Shown piece after piece: positions 1 through 10,984 of a stretch of DNA of 64,000 nt. The notes beneath the pieces are model-generated. The model did not search any database. It saw nothing but the letters and a program-made list of their open reading frames with translations, and had not been told where the DNA came from. Each line of letters starts with the position of its first letter. The first letter of the stretch is position 1. Origin of the DNA: Akebia trifoliata (taxonomy: Eukaryota > Streptophyta > Magnoliopsida > Ranunculales > Lardizabalaceae); NCBI GenBank assembly GCA_017979445.1, contig CM030710.1, positions 14,246,248 to 14,310,247 on the forward strand. The letters are read 5' to 3'. A program made the position numbers and the translations under genes.

Positions 1-1715
1 AAGAAGATGGTGGAGAGTGAAGGTATGGGCTGTTGTAAATTGATGGAGAAGGTGAGTGAAGGTATGATGAAGGGAGTGGATGGCAGCAAATAGGGACCGG
101 TGGGGCAGCAAGGGTCTGTTAAGAGAGATGCAAGGAGAGTCGAAGAAGATGAGAAGGGTCTGTTGCAGGCACGTTTTGACAAAAAAGTTGAGAGAGGTTG
201 CTGGGGCGTTGGTAATAAAAGGGGGGGTTGATAAGTTGTTATTTTAATGGAGAAGGAGAAAGGGACGTTATAGTTTTTTTTATATGTGGAGAAGATGATA
301 GCTATAGTTTTTTTTTGTAATGGGAAAAAGGGGGTGAAAGTAGTGGGATATTGAAACGTAATGAATCTCAAGAGGAAAACTGTTGTTGCAGGTTTAATGG
401 AATTTTTTTTTTTAAAAGATAGCCACCCAAAAAAACCGTCCCCCCTATGGTTCCCCTCATCGTTGTTTTTAATGGTTCTCCAAAATAAAACGTGAGAGAG
501 AGAGATGAGAGATATGGGAGAGTGGGTGGTTATGGAGAGATGGGAGAAGAAGTGGGAAAGAAATAGGGAGAGATGGCTGAGGATGTTGGAGAAGAAGAAC
601 TAAGTCTCCCCACGTTTTTCTTTCTTCTCTTTTTTATTTTTTATTATTTTATTATTTTTTTATTTTTGGAGAATGGTGGGTGGTGATCCCACTCTACTCG
701 TAATACGACTATCTTGACTCAACTATCATTTCATTGGTTCATTTTGCTTAATTAATTTTTTTGTTATTTAAGTTTAAATTTTAATTGCATTTTGTCGACA
801 TTTTAATTTGATATTTGAATTTAAATTTCATTTTGAATTAAAATTTGGTTTGGTTGATTCAATTTTAATTTGATTTTGATTTTGATTATTGATTCATCAG
901 TTTAATTTCAAATTTGATTTGGTCGAACAAGTACGATTTTGAATTTGTTAATTTAGTTGGGTTCGTTTTGAATTTATTGGTTGGTTGGTTATTTTTATTT
1001 TTATTTTTAATTTGATTTTGTGCTTTAATTGGTTGAACGATTTTAATTTTAATTTCCAATTTGATTTTGCATCTTAATTTGATTTTCAGTTAGATTTTGA
1101 TTTAAATTTTAAATTGATTTCTAGGTTGAATTTTAGTTTGATTTTCGATTTGAATTTTATTTTCCTAGGGATCAGGGTCTCTATGTTAGAGTTGGATATT
1201 GAGGGGCATTTTGGTTATTTTTACGATTTTTCCTAAATTTATCTGTTTTCTTCAATTTGGGTCTCGTTAGACTCGAAATCACATTTTGAGTGTAATGGAG
1301 GTACTTTCGAGATTTTTCGAAGGTCTGAAATTTATGATGGGTATTTTTATCATTTTGATAATTTTTTTTGTAGATTTTTACAAATTTTAGTGTGAGGTTT
1401 CTTTCAATCTCTGTCTAATTATGCCTAAGTCTCAAAGTCATATTTTCCTAGCGCAGCGAAGTCTTTAAGTTATCGAACTGTATATCGAACCTAAGCGTAT
1501 GTGCTTGTTAAGTTAGGCGTAAGATGTAGCGATCCTAAGTATGGGTAAATTCTATGTCGAGTCGTGATGAGTAGGGAGATGAAAAAAGCTAAAATCGAAA
1601 GCAATAAAAAATAGTACTCACAAGCATTCAAGTTCTTTATGCTCATCATTGGGATTCCACAACAACCAAGTGACGAATTGTAGAATTAGGCATATGCAAA
1701 AATGGGGTGTCTACA
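1..1715 (-). repeat. E1 3' LTR, partial (cut by window edge)
   Basis: Positions 1-1409 align with about 14497-15917, which identifies the LTR pair. The plus-strand end at 1715 is the terminal TGTCTACA seen in the other elements, so on the sense strand the LTR begins TGTAGACA. By comparison with the other LTR, about 1.45 kb is missing to the left of the window. The sequence is extremely T-rich with degenerate TTTTGATT and TTTTAATT runs. Confidence 0.85.
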
Positions 1716-1745
1716 GATGCCCAATCTATTATGGTAGATAGTGCG
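1716..1745 (-). promoter_or_regulatory. E1 polypurine tract site, tract deleted
   Basis: In E3 (25732) and E5 (57520) the LTR is followed on the plus strand by GATG(C/T)CCCTCTTTG, whose complement is the polypurine tract. In E1 the sequence goes from GATGCCC straight to AATCTATT, a block that lies about 35-40 bases further on in E3 and E5. The purine tract is therefore deleted here. This copy could not have primed plus-strand DNA normally after the deletion, so the loss probably followed insertion. Confidence 0.7.
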
Positions 1746-2097
1746 ACATCCGAATGCAAAAGTTAGTGACAACTCATTTTGCAGTCTGATTTGATAATTT
1801 GTCGAAGTGTCCAGATCCTTGAGGGTAACCTCTCCTTAGACTAAAAATGTCAAATCCTTGAATTTTGAAAAATTCTCATTGACCAATGCAAATGCAATGC
1901 GAGTGCACGTGTGTGCCATTGTGTAGTGATGATTTCGAAAAGTCACACCTCCATTCTTCACATTTATGCTGGGAGGATAGCAAACTTAACAATGAAAAAC
2001 TATGTAAGGTCAACATAAAATTTGAACAACATTTGAAAAAAAATTGGATAAAACTGCGTAAAATCTGAGCATAAACTAAGCATAATTTGAGCAAAAA
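1746..2097 (-). other. E1 distal 3' UTR, no gene
   Basis: This block is shared with E3 (25750-25988) and E5 (57550-57790). It includes the conserved phrases GTAGATAGTGCGA and CCTTGAGGGTAA. I see no coding capacity on either strand. It separates the polypurine site from the minisatellite. Confidence 0.6.
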
Positions 2098-2775
2098 CTT
2101 AGCACAATCTGAAAAAAAATTGACCATAAGGTTTGAGCAACATTCGAAAATGATCTCGACAGGTCTGAGTAAAATTTGAGAATAATCTCAGCAAGCCTGA
2201 ACAAAATCTGAGTAAGTTTGAGTATAACTCGAGACGAATCTTGACGGTTCTGAGCAACATTAAAGAATGATCTCGGCAGGTCTGAATAAAATCTGAGCAG
2301 ATCTGAGTATAATCTGAGATGAGTCTCGGTGGGTCTGAGCAAAATTCGAAAAAGAATCTCGGCAGGTTTGAGCAAAATCTGAGCAGGTCTGAGTATAATC
2401 CGAGATGAATCTCGGTGGGTTTGAGCAAAATCTGAGCAGGTCTGAGTATAATCCGAGATGAATCTCAATGGGTCTGAGTAAAATCCGAGAAAGAATCTCG
2501 GCATGTTTGAGCAAAATCTGAGCATGACTGAGTATAATCTGAGATAAATCTCGACGGGTCTGAACAAAATCTGAGCATGTCTCAGTATACAAGACAAATC
2601 TCGACGGGTCTGAGCAAAATCCGAGAAAGAATCTCGACAGGTCTGAGCAAAGTCTGAGGCGGGTTTGAGTATAATCCAAGACGAATCTCGATGGGTCTAA
2701 GCAAAATTCGAGGCGGGTCTAAATATAATCCGAGACGAATCTTGGCAGGTCTGAGCAAAAGATTGGAGTAAAATC
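2098..2775. repeat. E1 3' UTR compound minisatellite (33-bp and about 53-bp units)
   Basis: Degenerate units start GAGCAAAATC or GAGTATAATC and contain GAATCTCG. Simple 33-bp units alternate with 53-bp units made of a 21-bp and a 32-bp half. The unit is related to the 33-bp arrays of E3 (42865) and E5 (57868), which lie at the same place in the element. Because several unit lengths are multiples of three and stop codons are rare on the minus strand, long spurious open frames run through it. Tandem repeats in the 3' UTR are a known property of Ogre/Tat elements and a known source of satellites. Confidence 0.85.
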
Positions 2776-3397
2776 TCACTCGACAGGAACCATTTTTTTT
2801 TTAAATCAAAGAGTTGGAGTTTATGAAGGTCAGGTCAACTTATCTTTGAACCTCAGGGGTTATCAAACTTGCTATTGAGAGAGTAACCTTTAATTTTGGA
2901 TTTTCCTTATCCTTTGGGGCTGAAATTGATCAGGTTTAAGAACAAAAATATTCCTAGTTTGATAGGACCCTACACTGAGAATAATTGAACATGTTTTGAA
3001 AAGGCATGCCCCTAATGTAAGGGAAAAATAAATATGCTTTAGAAAATAAAAGAAATACCCTTCAAGATGAAAATTAGAAGTCTTGGATTACCACAAGTGC
3101 AATAAGGATTCACTTTTAATTTTGACTTTATTGAAGATCATGAGTCTGGCTCAACCTTTGGGACCAAATATTCACTTTTGAGATTCATCTTGGAGATCAC
3201 GTTCTTTCCCCTTGGATTTTCTTAAGAAAGTAAACTTTTCAGATCAGTTGTAGATGGGATACATGTGGCTTTTGAGTTTTTGTCTGATTTAAACTAGGTA
3301 TTGAAGTTTGGTCATTCGGGCTTCTGATGTTCTGACTCAGCTCATTTTTTCAGATTTTCGACTCGACAGAGCTTTTCTTCTGATTACTCTATCTTTT
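2776..3397 (-). other. E1 3' UTR, non-coding
   Basis: No coding signal is visible. The stretch aligns loosely with E3 (about 43500-44150) and E5 (about 58680-59280) through blocks such as GAACCTCA, ATTACCACAAG and TGAGTCTGGCTCA, so it is conserved element sequence and not host DNA. Confidence 0.55.
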
Positions 3398-3580
3398 GCC
3401 TAGATTGCCTTTTCAGGTTTTCAATCTAGCGAGTGTGCTCTAATTTTTGCCTAGACTGCCTTTTTAGGTTTTTGATCTAGCGAACTTGATTATTGCCAAG
3501 GCCGTCCTTTCGGATTTTCAACCTTGCGAGCTTGCCTTAATTTTTGTCTAAGTCGCCTTTTTGGATTTTAAATTAGCAGG
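3398..3580 (-). other. E1 tandem stem-loops in 3' UTR (4 copies)
   Basis: Four inverted repeats of about 30 bp lie at 3400-3429, 3451-3480, 3497-3526 and 3548-3576, roughly 50 bp apart. Read on the element's sense strand, copy 1 has arms CTAGATTG and CAATCTAG, then AAAA, then CCT GAAA AGG. Copy 3 has arms CAAGGTTG and CGGCCTTG, paired throughout with two G-U pairs, and an inner TCC GAAA GGA. Copies 2 and 4 are partly decayed. Arms differ between copies but remain complementary. The same units occur in E2, E3 and E5. Confidence 0.75.
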
Positions 3581-3850
3581 CTCCCCCTATTTTTTTTTAA
3601 GTAACTGTTTGATTTTTTTTGCATGCTATTTTCCTTGACCTTTCCATGCGATACTTAAGAGGACTTCTATAAGTGGGCTTAGGAATAGGATAAGAAAGAA
3701 ATGAGACTTAAGGCTCAAGAACCTGAATGCCCCTATGTGACATTTCTTTAAAATAGTTTTCTTTTCCCTCCCCATTTTGACAATTTTTTCTTTATATTTT
3801 TTTTTGTCTCTTTACGGGGGAACATATTTTTTATTTTTTGAACTGGTTAG

Positions 3851-3925
3851 GCCTGAAGTAACTTCTTAGGTTGCCTACATACCCTAGAATTTTGGGATCA
3901 GACCAAAATGTAGTTCGAATTTTCC
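3851..3925 (-). other. E1 conserved 3' block with ATGTAG/CTACAT inverted repeat
   Basis: A block just beyond the integrase C-terminus is almost identical in E3 (44755-44830) and E5 (59815-59890). On the sense strand the arms are CTACAT (3908-3913) and ATGTAG (3875-3880), with an inner GATCCC opposite AGGGT. E3 has CTACGT and ACGTAG instead, a paired change. I recall similar GGxTACGTAGGCA phrases from many plant retroelements, so the block itself is probably widespread. Confidence 0.6.
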
Positions 3926-4039
3926 CTCTCCTAGGTTAGGTAATTAGGCTGAGAAAGAAAAATGTATTGTCAGTTTTTTATTTTTATTTTTTAAAATGAC
4001 TGTAAGGAGCTAAGAAAAGAGATATTTAACTAGGTAACA

Positions 4040-5330
4040 AGAAAATTGGTTTGATCAAAGATGGCCTCCTCAAATGTAATATCACTTGATCTGGTCAAGG
4101 TTTGTCGATTTTGGTAATTTGACGCCATCGTGATTTTGGAGTTTGACAGTTTTCCCAGGCAACACTTCTTTGATAATGAAGGGACCTCCCCAATTGGGCT
4201 TGAATTTACTTTTAGGATCGAAGATGGGTATTCGATTTTCTTTAAGTACGAGGTCTCCAACTTGTTAGTCGCAAACTTTAACCCTTTTATCGAATGTCCG
4301 AGCGACTCTTCTCTGATAGGCTTGCACGTGGTACAAGGCTCTAAGCCATTTTTCATCAATTAAATTCAACTCTTCGTATCGGTGATGAAGCCAATCTACT
4401 TCTGATAGCTGACTTTCCATTAAAATCCTAAGGGATGGGATTTTCATTTCAACTGGTAAGACAGCTTCCATTTCGTACACTAGTGAATAAGGGGTGGCTC
4501 CAATGGAAAATCGTATCGAGGTGCGGTATGCCCAGAGCTCAAATGGTAATTTTTCAGACCAATCCCTATGCGATTGACACATCTTCTTAATGATTGTCTT
4601 GAGATTTTTATTGGCTGCTTCAACTGCTCCGCTAGTCTGGGGACAGTAGGGTGCTGATTTGTGGTGTCTGATCTTGAACTTTAAACACAAAGTAATAACT
4701 TCAGCTTTGAAATGTGATCCGTTATCAGAGATCAGTTCAGAAGGTACCCCATATTGACTAATAATATGTGCTTGGACGAACTTGATAACTTTAGATGTAG
4801 TGAGAACAGTATCTGAAGTGACTTCCACCCATTTTGTAAAATAATCAATGGTCACTAGAATGTATTCATGTCCATTCGATGTTTTAGGTGTGATTTTACT
4901 GATTATATCGATACCCTAGACAGAAAATGGCCATGAAGAAGTCAAACCAACTAACTGAGATGGAGGTATTATATGAGGTTAGCATGTACTTGACATTTAT
5001 GGCAGGTCTTGACCAGGTGATGACAGTATGTTTCCATCATTGGCCAATTATACCCCTGTCTCATGATTTATTTGGCTAACATTTTCCCACTCATATGCAG
5101 TCCACAGTCTCCGAAATGCAACTATCCCATTATCTATTCAGCTTGATTTTCGTCAACACATGACAAATGAATTCCGTCATAAGATCTCTTATATAAGATT
5201 CCTGCATACAGGATGAACTAGGATGCGAATCTCTGTAAGGTTTGTCGTTCTTTCCTAGATGCTTCAATTGGGAACTCCTGTTTTTCCAATGCTTTCTTGA
5301 TGTCAGTGTACCATGGCTTTCCATCAGGGA
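4040..5330 (-). pseudogene. E1 integrase (zinc-binding, catalytic core and C-terminal domains)
   Basis: Integrase inserts the element cDNA into chromosomes. The core (4855-4265) keeps all three acidic residues of the DDE triad: D in TIDYFTKW, D in LISDNGSHF and E in GAVEAANKN, followed by the family-typical [18 protein letters not shown]. The C-terminal part (about 4262-4060) reads in another frame and contains GDLVLKEN and KPNWGGPFIIKEV, the GPY/F module. The zinc-binding segment upstream (about 5120-4920) is recognisable by LHMSGKMLAK and CHKCQ but contains several stops. It is non-functional because of frameshifts and stops. It is the best-preserved coding block of E1. Confidence 0.85.
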
Positions 5331-5344
5331 GTCTAGCAGCGATG

Positions 5345-5830
5345 TCGACCTAATGGCAATATGCAGGTTTATCTTTAATTTTGACTATGATAGGCCTTAG
5401 TTCAATGCCTGAAGGCAAATGGATCATTGAAGAGAAAGTAGCTAGGGCGTCAGCGAATCTGTTCTCTTTACTTGACAGATGTTGGAACATGATGATTTTG
5501 AAATTCCTTACTAAATTTAGCATATACTCGTGATAGGGTTTCAGTTTCACATCCTTAGTTTTCCATTCTTTCAATGATCGATGTATGACCAAGGCTGAAT
5601 ATCTAAATACTTCAATTTCTGTGATACCTAGATTCAAAGTATCCTTGAATCCAGTGATGCACGCTTTGTATTCAGCTGTATTATTAGTATTAGAGAAAGT
5701 TAGCTTAATAGCAATCAAAATTTGGCATCCTTCGGGAGAGAACAAGACTACCCCTATTCCATACCCGTTCTGATTCGCCGCTCCATCGAAGTATAACTGC
5801 CGTACTTGGTTTTGTGATTCTTTTTCAAGG
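5345..5830 (-). pseudogene. E1 second RNase H (Tat-type additional RNase H)
   Basis: RNase H degrades RNA in RNA-DNA hybrids. The segment begins near YFDGAANQNGYGIGV (first catalytic D present), continues with NTAEYKACITG (catalytic E present) and ends with RFADALATFSSM (last D present). The third acidic position, normally in a GDS motif, reads FRYSALV, so that residue is lost. Position between the RT-linked RNase H and integrase is diagnostic for the Tat clade. The downstream tail includes KDKPAYCH. Several stops separate it from its neighbours. Confidence 0.8.
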
Positions 5831-5879
5831 TTGAGGATATTTTCATCTGGGAATTGATCGATAGGTCTTGTTCCTTATA

Positions 5880-6480
5880 CTATTGGATGATCAGCCAAGT
5901 ATTCTACTACTGTTCTTCCCTTGATAGACTTTTGTGTAACATGTGTAATATCAAATTTCTAATAACAATAACAACCAACGTGCAGTTCTTCCTGTCAATG
6001 CCGACTTCTCGAAGAGATATTTTAGGGGGTCCATTCGAGATAACAGAATGACTGAATGAGAGAGCATGTACTGCCGAAGCCTTTGAGTAGCCCATACCAG
6101 TGTTAGGCAGGTCTTTTCGATAGCTGAATACTTTCATTCATACTCTAACATCTTCTTGTTGATATAATAGATGACCCTCTCTTTGTGACTGTCTTTGTCG
6201 TACTGTGCCAGCATGCATCCCATAGCTTCTTCCGTGACTAACAAGTAAAAGAGAAGAGGTTCACCCGGAGTAGGCGGAACCAAAATGGGTGGATTTGAGA
6301 GATACTTCTTAACTTGATCGAAGGCTTTTTGGCATTGCTCATTACATAATGTCGGTTCAATCTTCTTGAAAAGCTTGAATATAGGTTCGCACACATTGGT
6401 GAGCTGATCAATGAATTTGTTGACATACTAAATTCTGCCTAAAAACCCTCGAATCTACTTTTCAGTATTGGGAGGTGCCA
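5880..6480 (-). pseudogene. E1 RT-linked RNase H
   Basis: The segment immediately follows the RT in sense order. It has LFKKIEPTLCNEQCQKAFDQVKK and then NPPILVPPTPGEPLLFYLLVTEEAMGCMLAQ, with ERVIYYINKKMLEYE after it, typical of the RNase H fused to Ty3/gypsy RT. The remainder (LSHSVI...RMDPLKYL type sequence, about 6130-5890) continues in another frame with stops. Frame changes occur near 6134. It would have degraded the genomic RNA during cDNA synthesis. Confidence 0.8.
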
Positions 6481-7120
6481 TTTCTTGTATAACTTTGATT
6501 TTTCTAGGGTCTACTTCGATCCCTCTTTGACTGATCACGAATCCAAGCAATTTTCCAGAAGTTATTCTAAATATATACTTTTGCGGGTTAAGGCGTAACT
6601 GGTATTTTTGAATCATTGTGAGAAACTTCGCTAGTGTAGTGACGTGTCCCGATATTTGGATTTCACTGTTATGTTATTCACATAAACCTCGACTTCCTTG
6701 TGTATCATGTTGTGCAATAAGGTCGTAGCTGTTATTTGATAGGTGGCCTCAGTGTTCTTCAAACCAAAAGGCATGACTTTGTAGTAAAAGGTTCCCCATT
6801 GCATGATGAATGATATCTTTTGCATGTCATGAGGGTCCATCCTTATTTAGTTGTATCCTGAAAACCCATCCATAAATGAAAGCATGACATGTCCTGCTGT
6901 GTTGTCAACCAATACGTCTATGTGAGGTAACGGAAAACTATATTTTGGACTTACCTTATTTAAATCTCTGAAATCCACGTACATTCTCACTTTTCCATAT
7001 TTTTTAGGAACTGAGACTACATGCGTGATCCATTCTGGGTACTCTACCACTTCCAAGAATCCAGCATTGATCTGCTTAGTGACATTTTCCTTAATTTTCA
7101 AAGTTCATTCTGGCTTCATA
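6481..7120 (-). pseudogene. E1 reverse transcriptase, catalytic site changed to YVNN
   Basis: The fingers and palm are readable at 7101-6847: AGFLEVVEYPEWITHVVSVPKK, VRMYVDFRDLNKVSPKYSFPLPHID and HVMLSFMDGFSGYN. After a stop, the palm continues at 6840-6631 with WGTFYYKVMPFGLKNTEATYQ and HKEVEVYVNNITVKS. The YVDD box of the family is YVNN here. Both aspartates became asparagine by G-to-A changes on the sense strand, which abolishes catalysis. The thumb region follows to about 6481. Confidence 0.85.
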
Positions 7121-8340
7121 CGTCGGAATTTCTACTTTATCGACCGAGCATCTGGATGCAATGAAATCCAATGTTGAACGATATCTGTACTTACTCCTGG
7201 CATGTCCTCATACGACCATGTGAAATATGTCTTTGAACTTTCTAAGCAAATTCACTATCCCTTCGCGTTTATCGGAAGATAAGGTGACTCCAATTTGAAT
7301 CTCTTGAGGGTTTTCTTTAGTCTCGAGATTAACTAGTTCTGTTTCTTCCATTATAGGTTGAGCCTGACGTTTATCTTCTTGTTCAAGTAATTTAATTAAT
7401 TCGATAGGAGTTTCTTTGTCAGAAGATTCGTCATTCGAAACCAGATTATTAGTTAAATCATTATTGCACTCGGGGTAGTTAGAAACTTCTTTTATTTCAT
7501 TAAAGATGGATTGGGTAACATGAATTACTACGGACTCGACAGACTTAACATGACTAGACTCAACATACTGCAAATGACTCATTACATGGTAATTGGAAAA
7601 AGACCCGACTACGGGTTTGACTACAGACTATGGGTTTTGAGCACTACTCTTGACTGACAGGACTGACACATTTCCTTTTTTGAGAAACATTTGAGCGATA
7701 TTTAATGAATCCACGATTGTCTACCAATCATCAGTTCCTTCAAGTTCTTCAGATGCCTTGTTTTCTTCCTTAAGCCAACTCATCCCAAAGAAAATCCCGA
7801 ATCCTGACTGACGAGTACCCATGAGGTGGTCGATGAGGGGTTCTAGAAAGTCACAATAAGAAAAATCTTCCCCTGCTTTCACGAAGTGCCCATTAAGGGT
7901 TTTGTAATAGGACTTCATTTTGATTAGATCGGCGACATGCCCTTGTCTCATCGCATTTGCCTTACCTTTCCTTATCTACCAATATCAGGCCCAATCTTCT
8001 TTGGTAGGTTCATACTCCAATCCGAATGTCCCAATTACTTCTTAAATGGTTGGTGCAACTTTGATCCCTTGTTGTCTACAATCCAAGTCCATGCCTGGGA
8101 AGAATCTCATTCTTTTGAATATGCTGGCCACACGAAAACTAAATGTATTATCGGTAGGAACGAGCTCTTTTGTAAAATTATCCCACTAAACAGCATGAAT
8201 ATTTTCAAATTCGAACCTGTTGAGTTGTATTTCTTGTTGTTCGGGTTGAATTTCAGGCATCGACTTATCTTTGATTTCTATATCGTTCACAATCCCCATA
8301 ATTTCAGCATCCCCATGCAGTGTGATCATTAAGTCGTCCT
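7121..8340 (-). pseudogene. E1 pol linker between protease and RT
   Basis: This is a low-complexity acidic linker, as is usual in Tat elements. Readable pieces are 7582-7208 (SNDESSDKETPIELIKLLEQEDK, then GVTLSSDKREGIVNLLRKFKDIF leading into RT) and 7951-7721 (ending KEENKASEELEGTDDW). The INLLRKFKDIF segment is the conserved lead-in to RT and is retained in the E3 and E5 deletion derivatives (45650, 60900). I find no separate enzyme here. Confidence 0.6.
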
Positions 8341-9131
8341 TGATGAATTTAATCTTCTGATACAAAGTAGAAGGTACAACCTTGATCTGATGGAGCCATG
8401 GTCTCCCTAGTAATAGGTTGAATGATGACTAAATATTTAAGACTTGGAATTCCACAGGGAAATCTTTTTTACTCGTGGATATTCGTAGGTGCAAAGTCCC
8501 TAGTACGTTTCTTTTCGTATTATTATAAGCTCTAATGCCTTAGCTAGTTGGTTTGAAGTCTTTTGCCTTGAACCCGAGGCAAGTTGCGGTTTTCAAAGGA
8601 CAAACATTTAGTGCACTTCCATTATCTACCAAGACTAGAGGGACTCTCATTCCGTTGCAGTCAACTGTGATATGCAGTGGCTTTGTGTGGCTCGACCCTT
8701 CTTTTGGGAGGTCGGAGTCTGAGAAAGATAAACTATTCTTGACATAGGTTGCCCTTACTATACTAGCCAGTTGATCAGGGGAAGTGTTGATGGAAACTTG
8801 GGCTGCGCTTAATGCTTTGAGAACAGCTTCCTTGTGGGCTGTAGAAGCCATGAGCAAACCCCAAATTGAAATGTTGGCGCTCGTCTTTTTCAATTGTTTG
8901 ATCACAACATCATCCTCTTCAATGGTTTCCTTGATGGGATCTACGTTTTTCCTTTCTTACCAAGGCTATTGGATTGTCAGCGCTGAGTTCCAGTGGCTTA
9001 AAAACTCTTCCTTCCTGTGTCATGTGTTTGACCTCATCGCAAGAGAGTGAAAATGGCTCGTTTTCTTTGGTCAATAAGTAAGGGTCTTCATCTGTTACAA
9101 AGAATGAATTTTTTAAGATCATTTGTGCCAA
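8341..9131 (-). pseudogene. E1 retroviral-type aspartic protease region
   Basis: The N-terminal part (9131-8919) contains LTKENEPFSLSCDEVKHM. It is followed by 8905-8540 with ISIWGLLMASTAHKEAVLKAL and the active-site segment VPLVLVDNGSALNVCPL. DNG replaces the usual D-S/T-G in this clade, and DNGSALNV is its typical form, so the site is not obviously damaged. A stop separates the flap/C-terminal part, which reads on in other frames to about 8341. It would have cut the Gag-Pol polyprotein. Confidence 0.8.
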
Positions 9132-9146
9132 AAGGTAGCTGGACTA

Positions 9147-10618
9147 TTACGGGTTATCGTAGCGAGGTTGGGATAGATAGTATAATTCATATTCGACTAG
9201 ATCAAATGGCTCATGACTTGTGGCATATACCTCTTCAATGAAAGTTATTCCGATAAGGGGATAACTGGGTGGTTTGACGTAGATTGGGTAGATGAGAGAG
9301 ACTGGATCGAATGGTAGTTGGGTGTTGGAAACCATATTCAAGGTTGGCGGAGGTTGATATACATGTAGTGGATTGGTAGTGACATTTGGCGATGTTGGGG
9401 TAGGTATGATGACTTTTTTTTATCATTAATGAAATTTTGGATGGCATGGTGGAGAGAGATGCATTGGTCAGTATGATGACCAGGGTTTTGATAGAATTCG
9501 CAAAAGACGTTAGGGTTATGTGAAGTTGGTAGAGGAATTGGCAGAAGTTGAGGTTGGAGAAGGGTGAGAAGCCTTTTTTTCAATAGTTTCTAAAAGGCTA
9601 CGCTGAGGGTCATCCCTATATTTGTGAAATGTCAAGAGGGGGCTCTACCCGAATTTGCTTGATTATTGGTTCGAGTTAGGGGTTGAACTGAGGTGGTGGA
9701 AGTGTTGGCTATATAGGCATGGTTGACGTTGGGTTTGGAATTAGTGAAGAGTTTTTTGGCTTTGTTGTCAAAAGAGTTGGAAATGATCCCAGAGGTAAAA
9801 ACATCCTCAAGTTGGCTTCTGGCTTGTAACAGGGATTCGAATGTGGGGAGATACTGGACGACTAAATGCTGAGCATACCCTTGCGAGAGGTTTTTCAATA
9901 TGATCGCCACTTGTTCCTTTTCTGATGGTTTATCCCACATCTATGCAGCCTTAGCCCTCTAGCGAGTAATGAAATTAGTAAATGTTTCCCCATTCTTCGG
10001 CTTAGTGGATTCCAAATTCCTTCGAGAAGTTTCGATCTCGATACTATACTTGTACTGGTGCTAGAACAACCTTGACATATTTTCTCATGTCCCTATTACA
10101 GCTAGATCTTGGGACATCAACCATCGTAGTGCCGATCCTGATAGAGTACGTTGGAACAACAATGTCATTTATTCGTCATTGAGGCCCATTGTGCGCATGT
10201 TGGTGACATATACCTAGAAATGTGTTTTTGCGTAGCCTACTCCATTGAATTTTTCTATTTTTGGCATTACAAACTTTTCGGGCAGACGGATCTTAGGAAT
10301 TTGATTCAAAACTTCTATTCTTGCCGCAATTTCATCAATCCTTTTTATGTTCTTCATGACTGTTTCCAACTGAGTCATTCTGTTGGCTAACATCGGATTC
10401 TCATTAAAGGGTTCCTCATTTTCATTAAGCTCATAGACCTCATCCAGATTCTTGGTCGTGCTACCTTCCGGTCCCTTGCCCCTATGATTGTTAAGGTGGT
10501 TTTTTGTTGACTCAGAAATTTGTTCTAACATTTCTACCTCATTCTTTATGCTGTTCATATCTATTGCAAAGACCGCTAAGATCTTACAAATTTCTGCAAG
10601 TTCAGATTTAAAAGTCAT
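9147..10618 (-). pseudogene. E1 gag
   Basis: Gag forms the virus-like particle. The start region at 10618-10214 is a helical N-terminus (LAEICKILAVFAIDMNSIKNEV) followed by the conserved FVMPKIEKFNGVGYAKTHF lead-in to the capsid. The capsid continues after stops, with 9940-9632 holding EKEQVAIILKNLSQGYAQHLV. A zinc-knuckle-like CEFYQNPGHHTDQC lies in 9583-9338. It keeps the CxF-Y..GH....C pattern used by this family. At least four frame changes or stops break it. Confidence 0.8.
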
Positions 10619-10984
10619 TTATGACGGTTTGCTTGGTGCTAATGTTCTCCCCAAATGACCTGACTATCAACTTCAACTAGGTGGCGGACGTTTAAGTTTG
10701 GGCACAATAACATCCTGAAACCCTATCAAAGGTGAATTAAAAATTGGTGGTAGGTAAATGATCCCTCTTGATAGCATTCGCTTTTATTATTATAATTGAT
10801 GAGTTGTGCTGGTCAAACTTATGTCTGATGAGGTGATTTATTGTTAATTAGTGCCTTATTAAAAAGACTTCTCATTAAAAATCATACCAATGAGACAAAT
10901 GCGAACACAAAATAAATGAGGAGACTCTCCTTTTAAAGCAAAAGTGACTCGATTTAGGACCCTACTTTTTCAGACATGTTATTC
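10619..10984 (-). other. E1 spacer between the extra ORF and gag
   Basis: No coding signal. The part at about 10640-10790 is conserved in E3 (about 46135-46260) and E5 (about 61385-61510), with CTTGAT(A)ACATT-like and AGGTGAATT phrases. It marks where the second shared deletion of E3/E5 rejoins. Confidence 0.5.

Noticed and set aside
2076..2779. Several overlapping minus-strand open frames
   Set aside because: By-product of the E1 minisatellite; the frames have a repeating RFCSDLLRFY-like pattern and no family resemblance.
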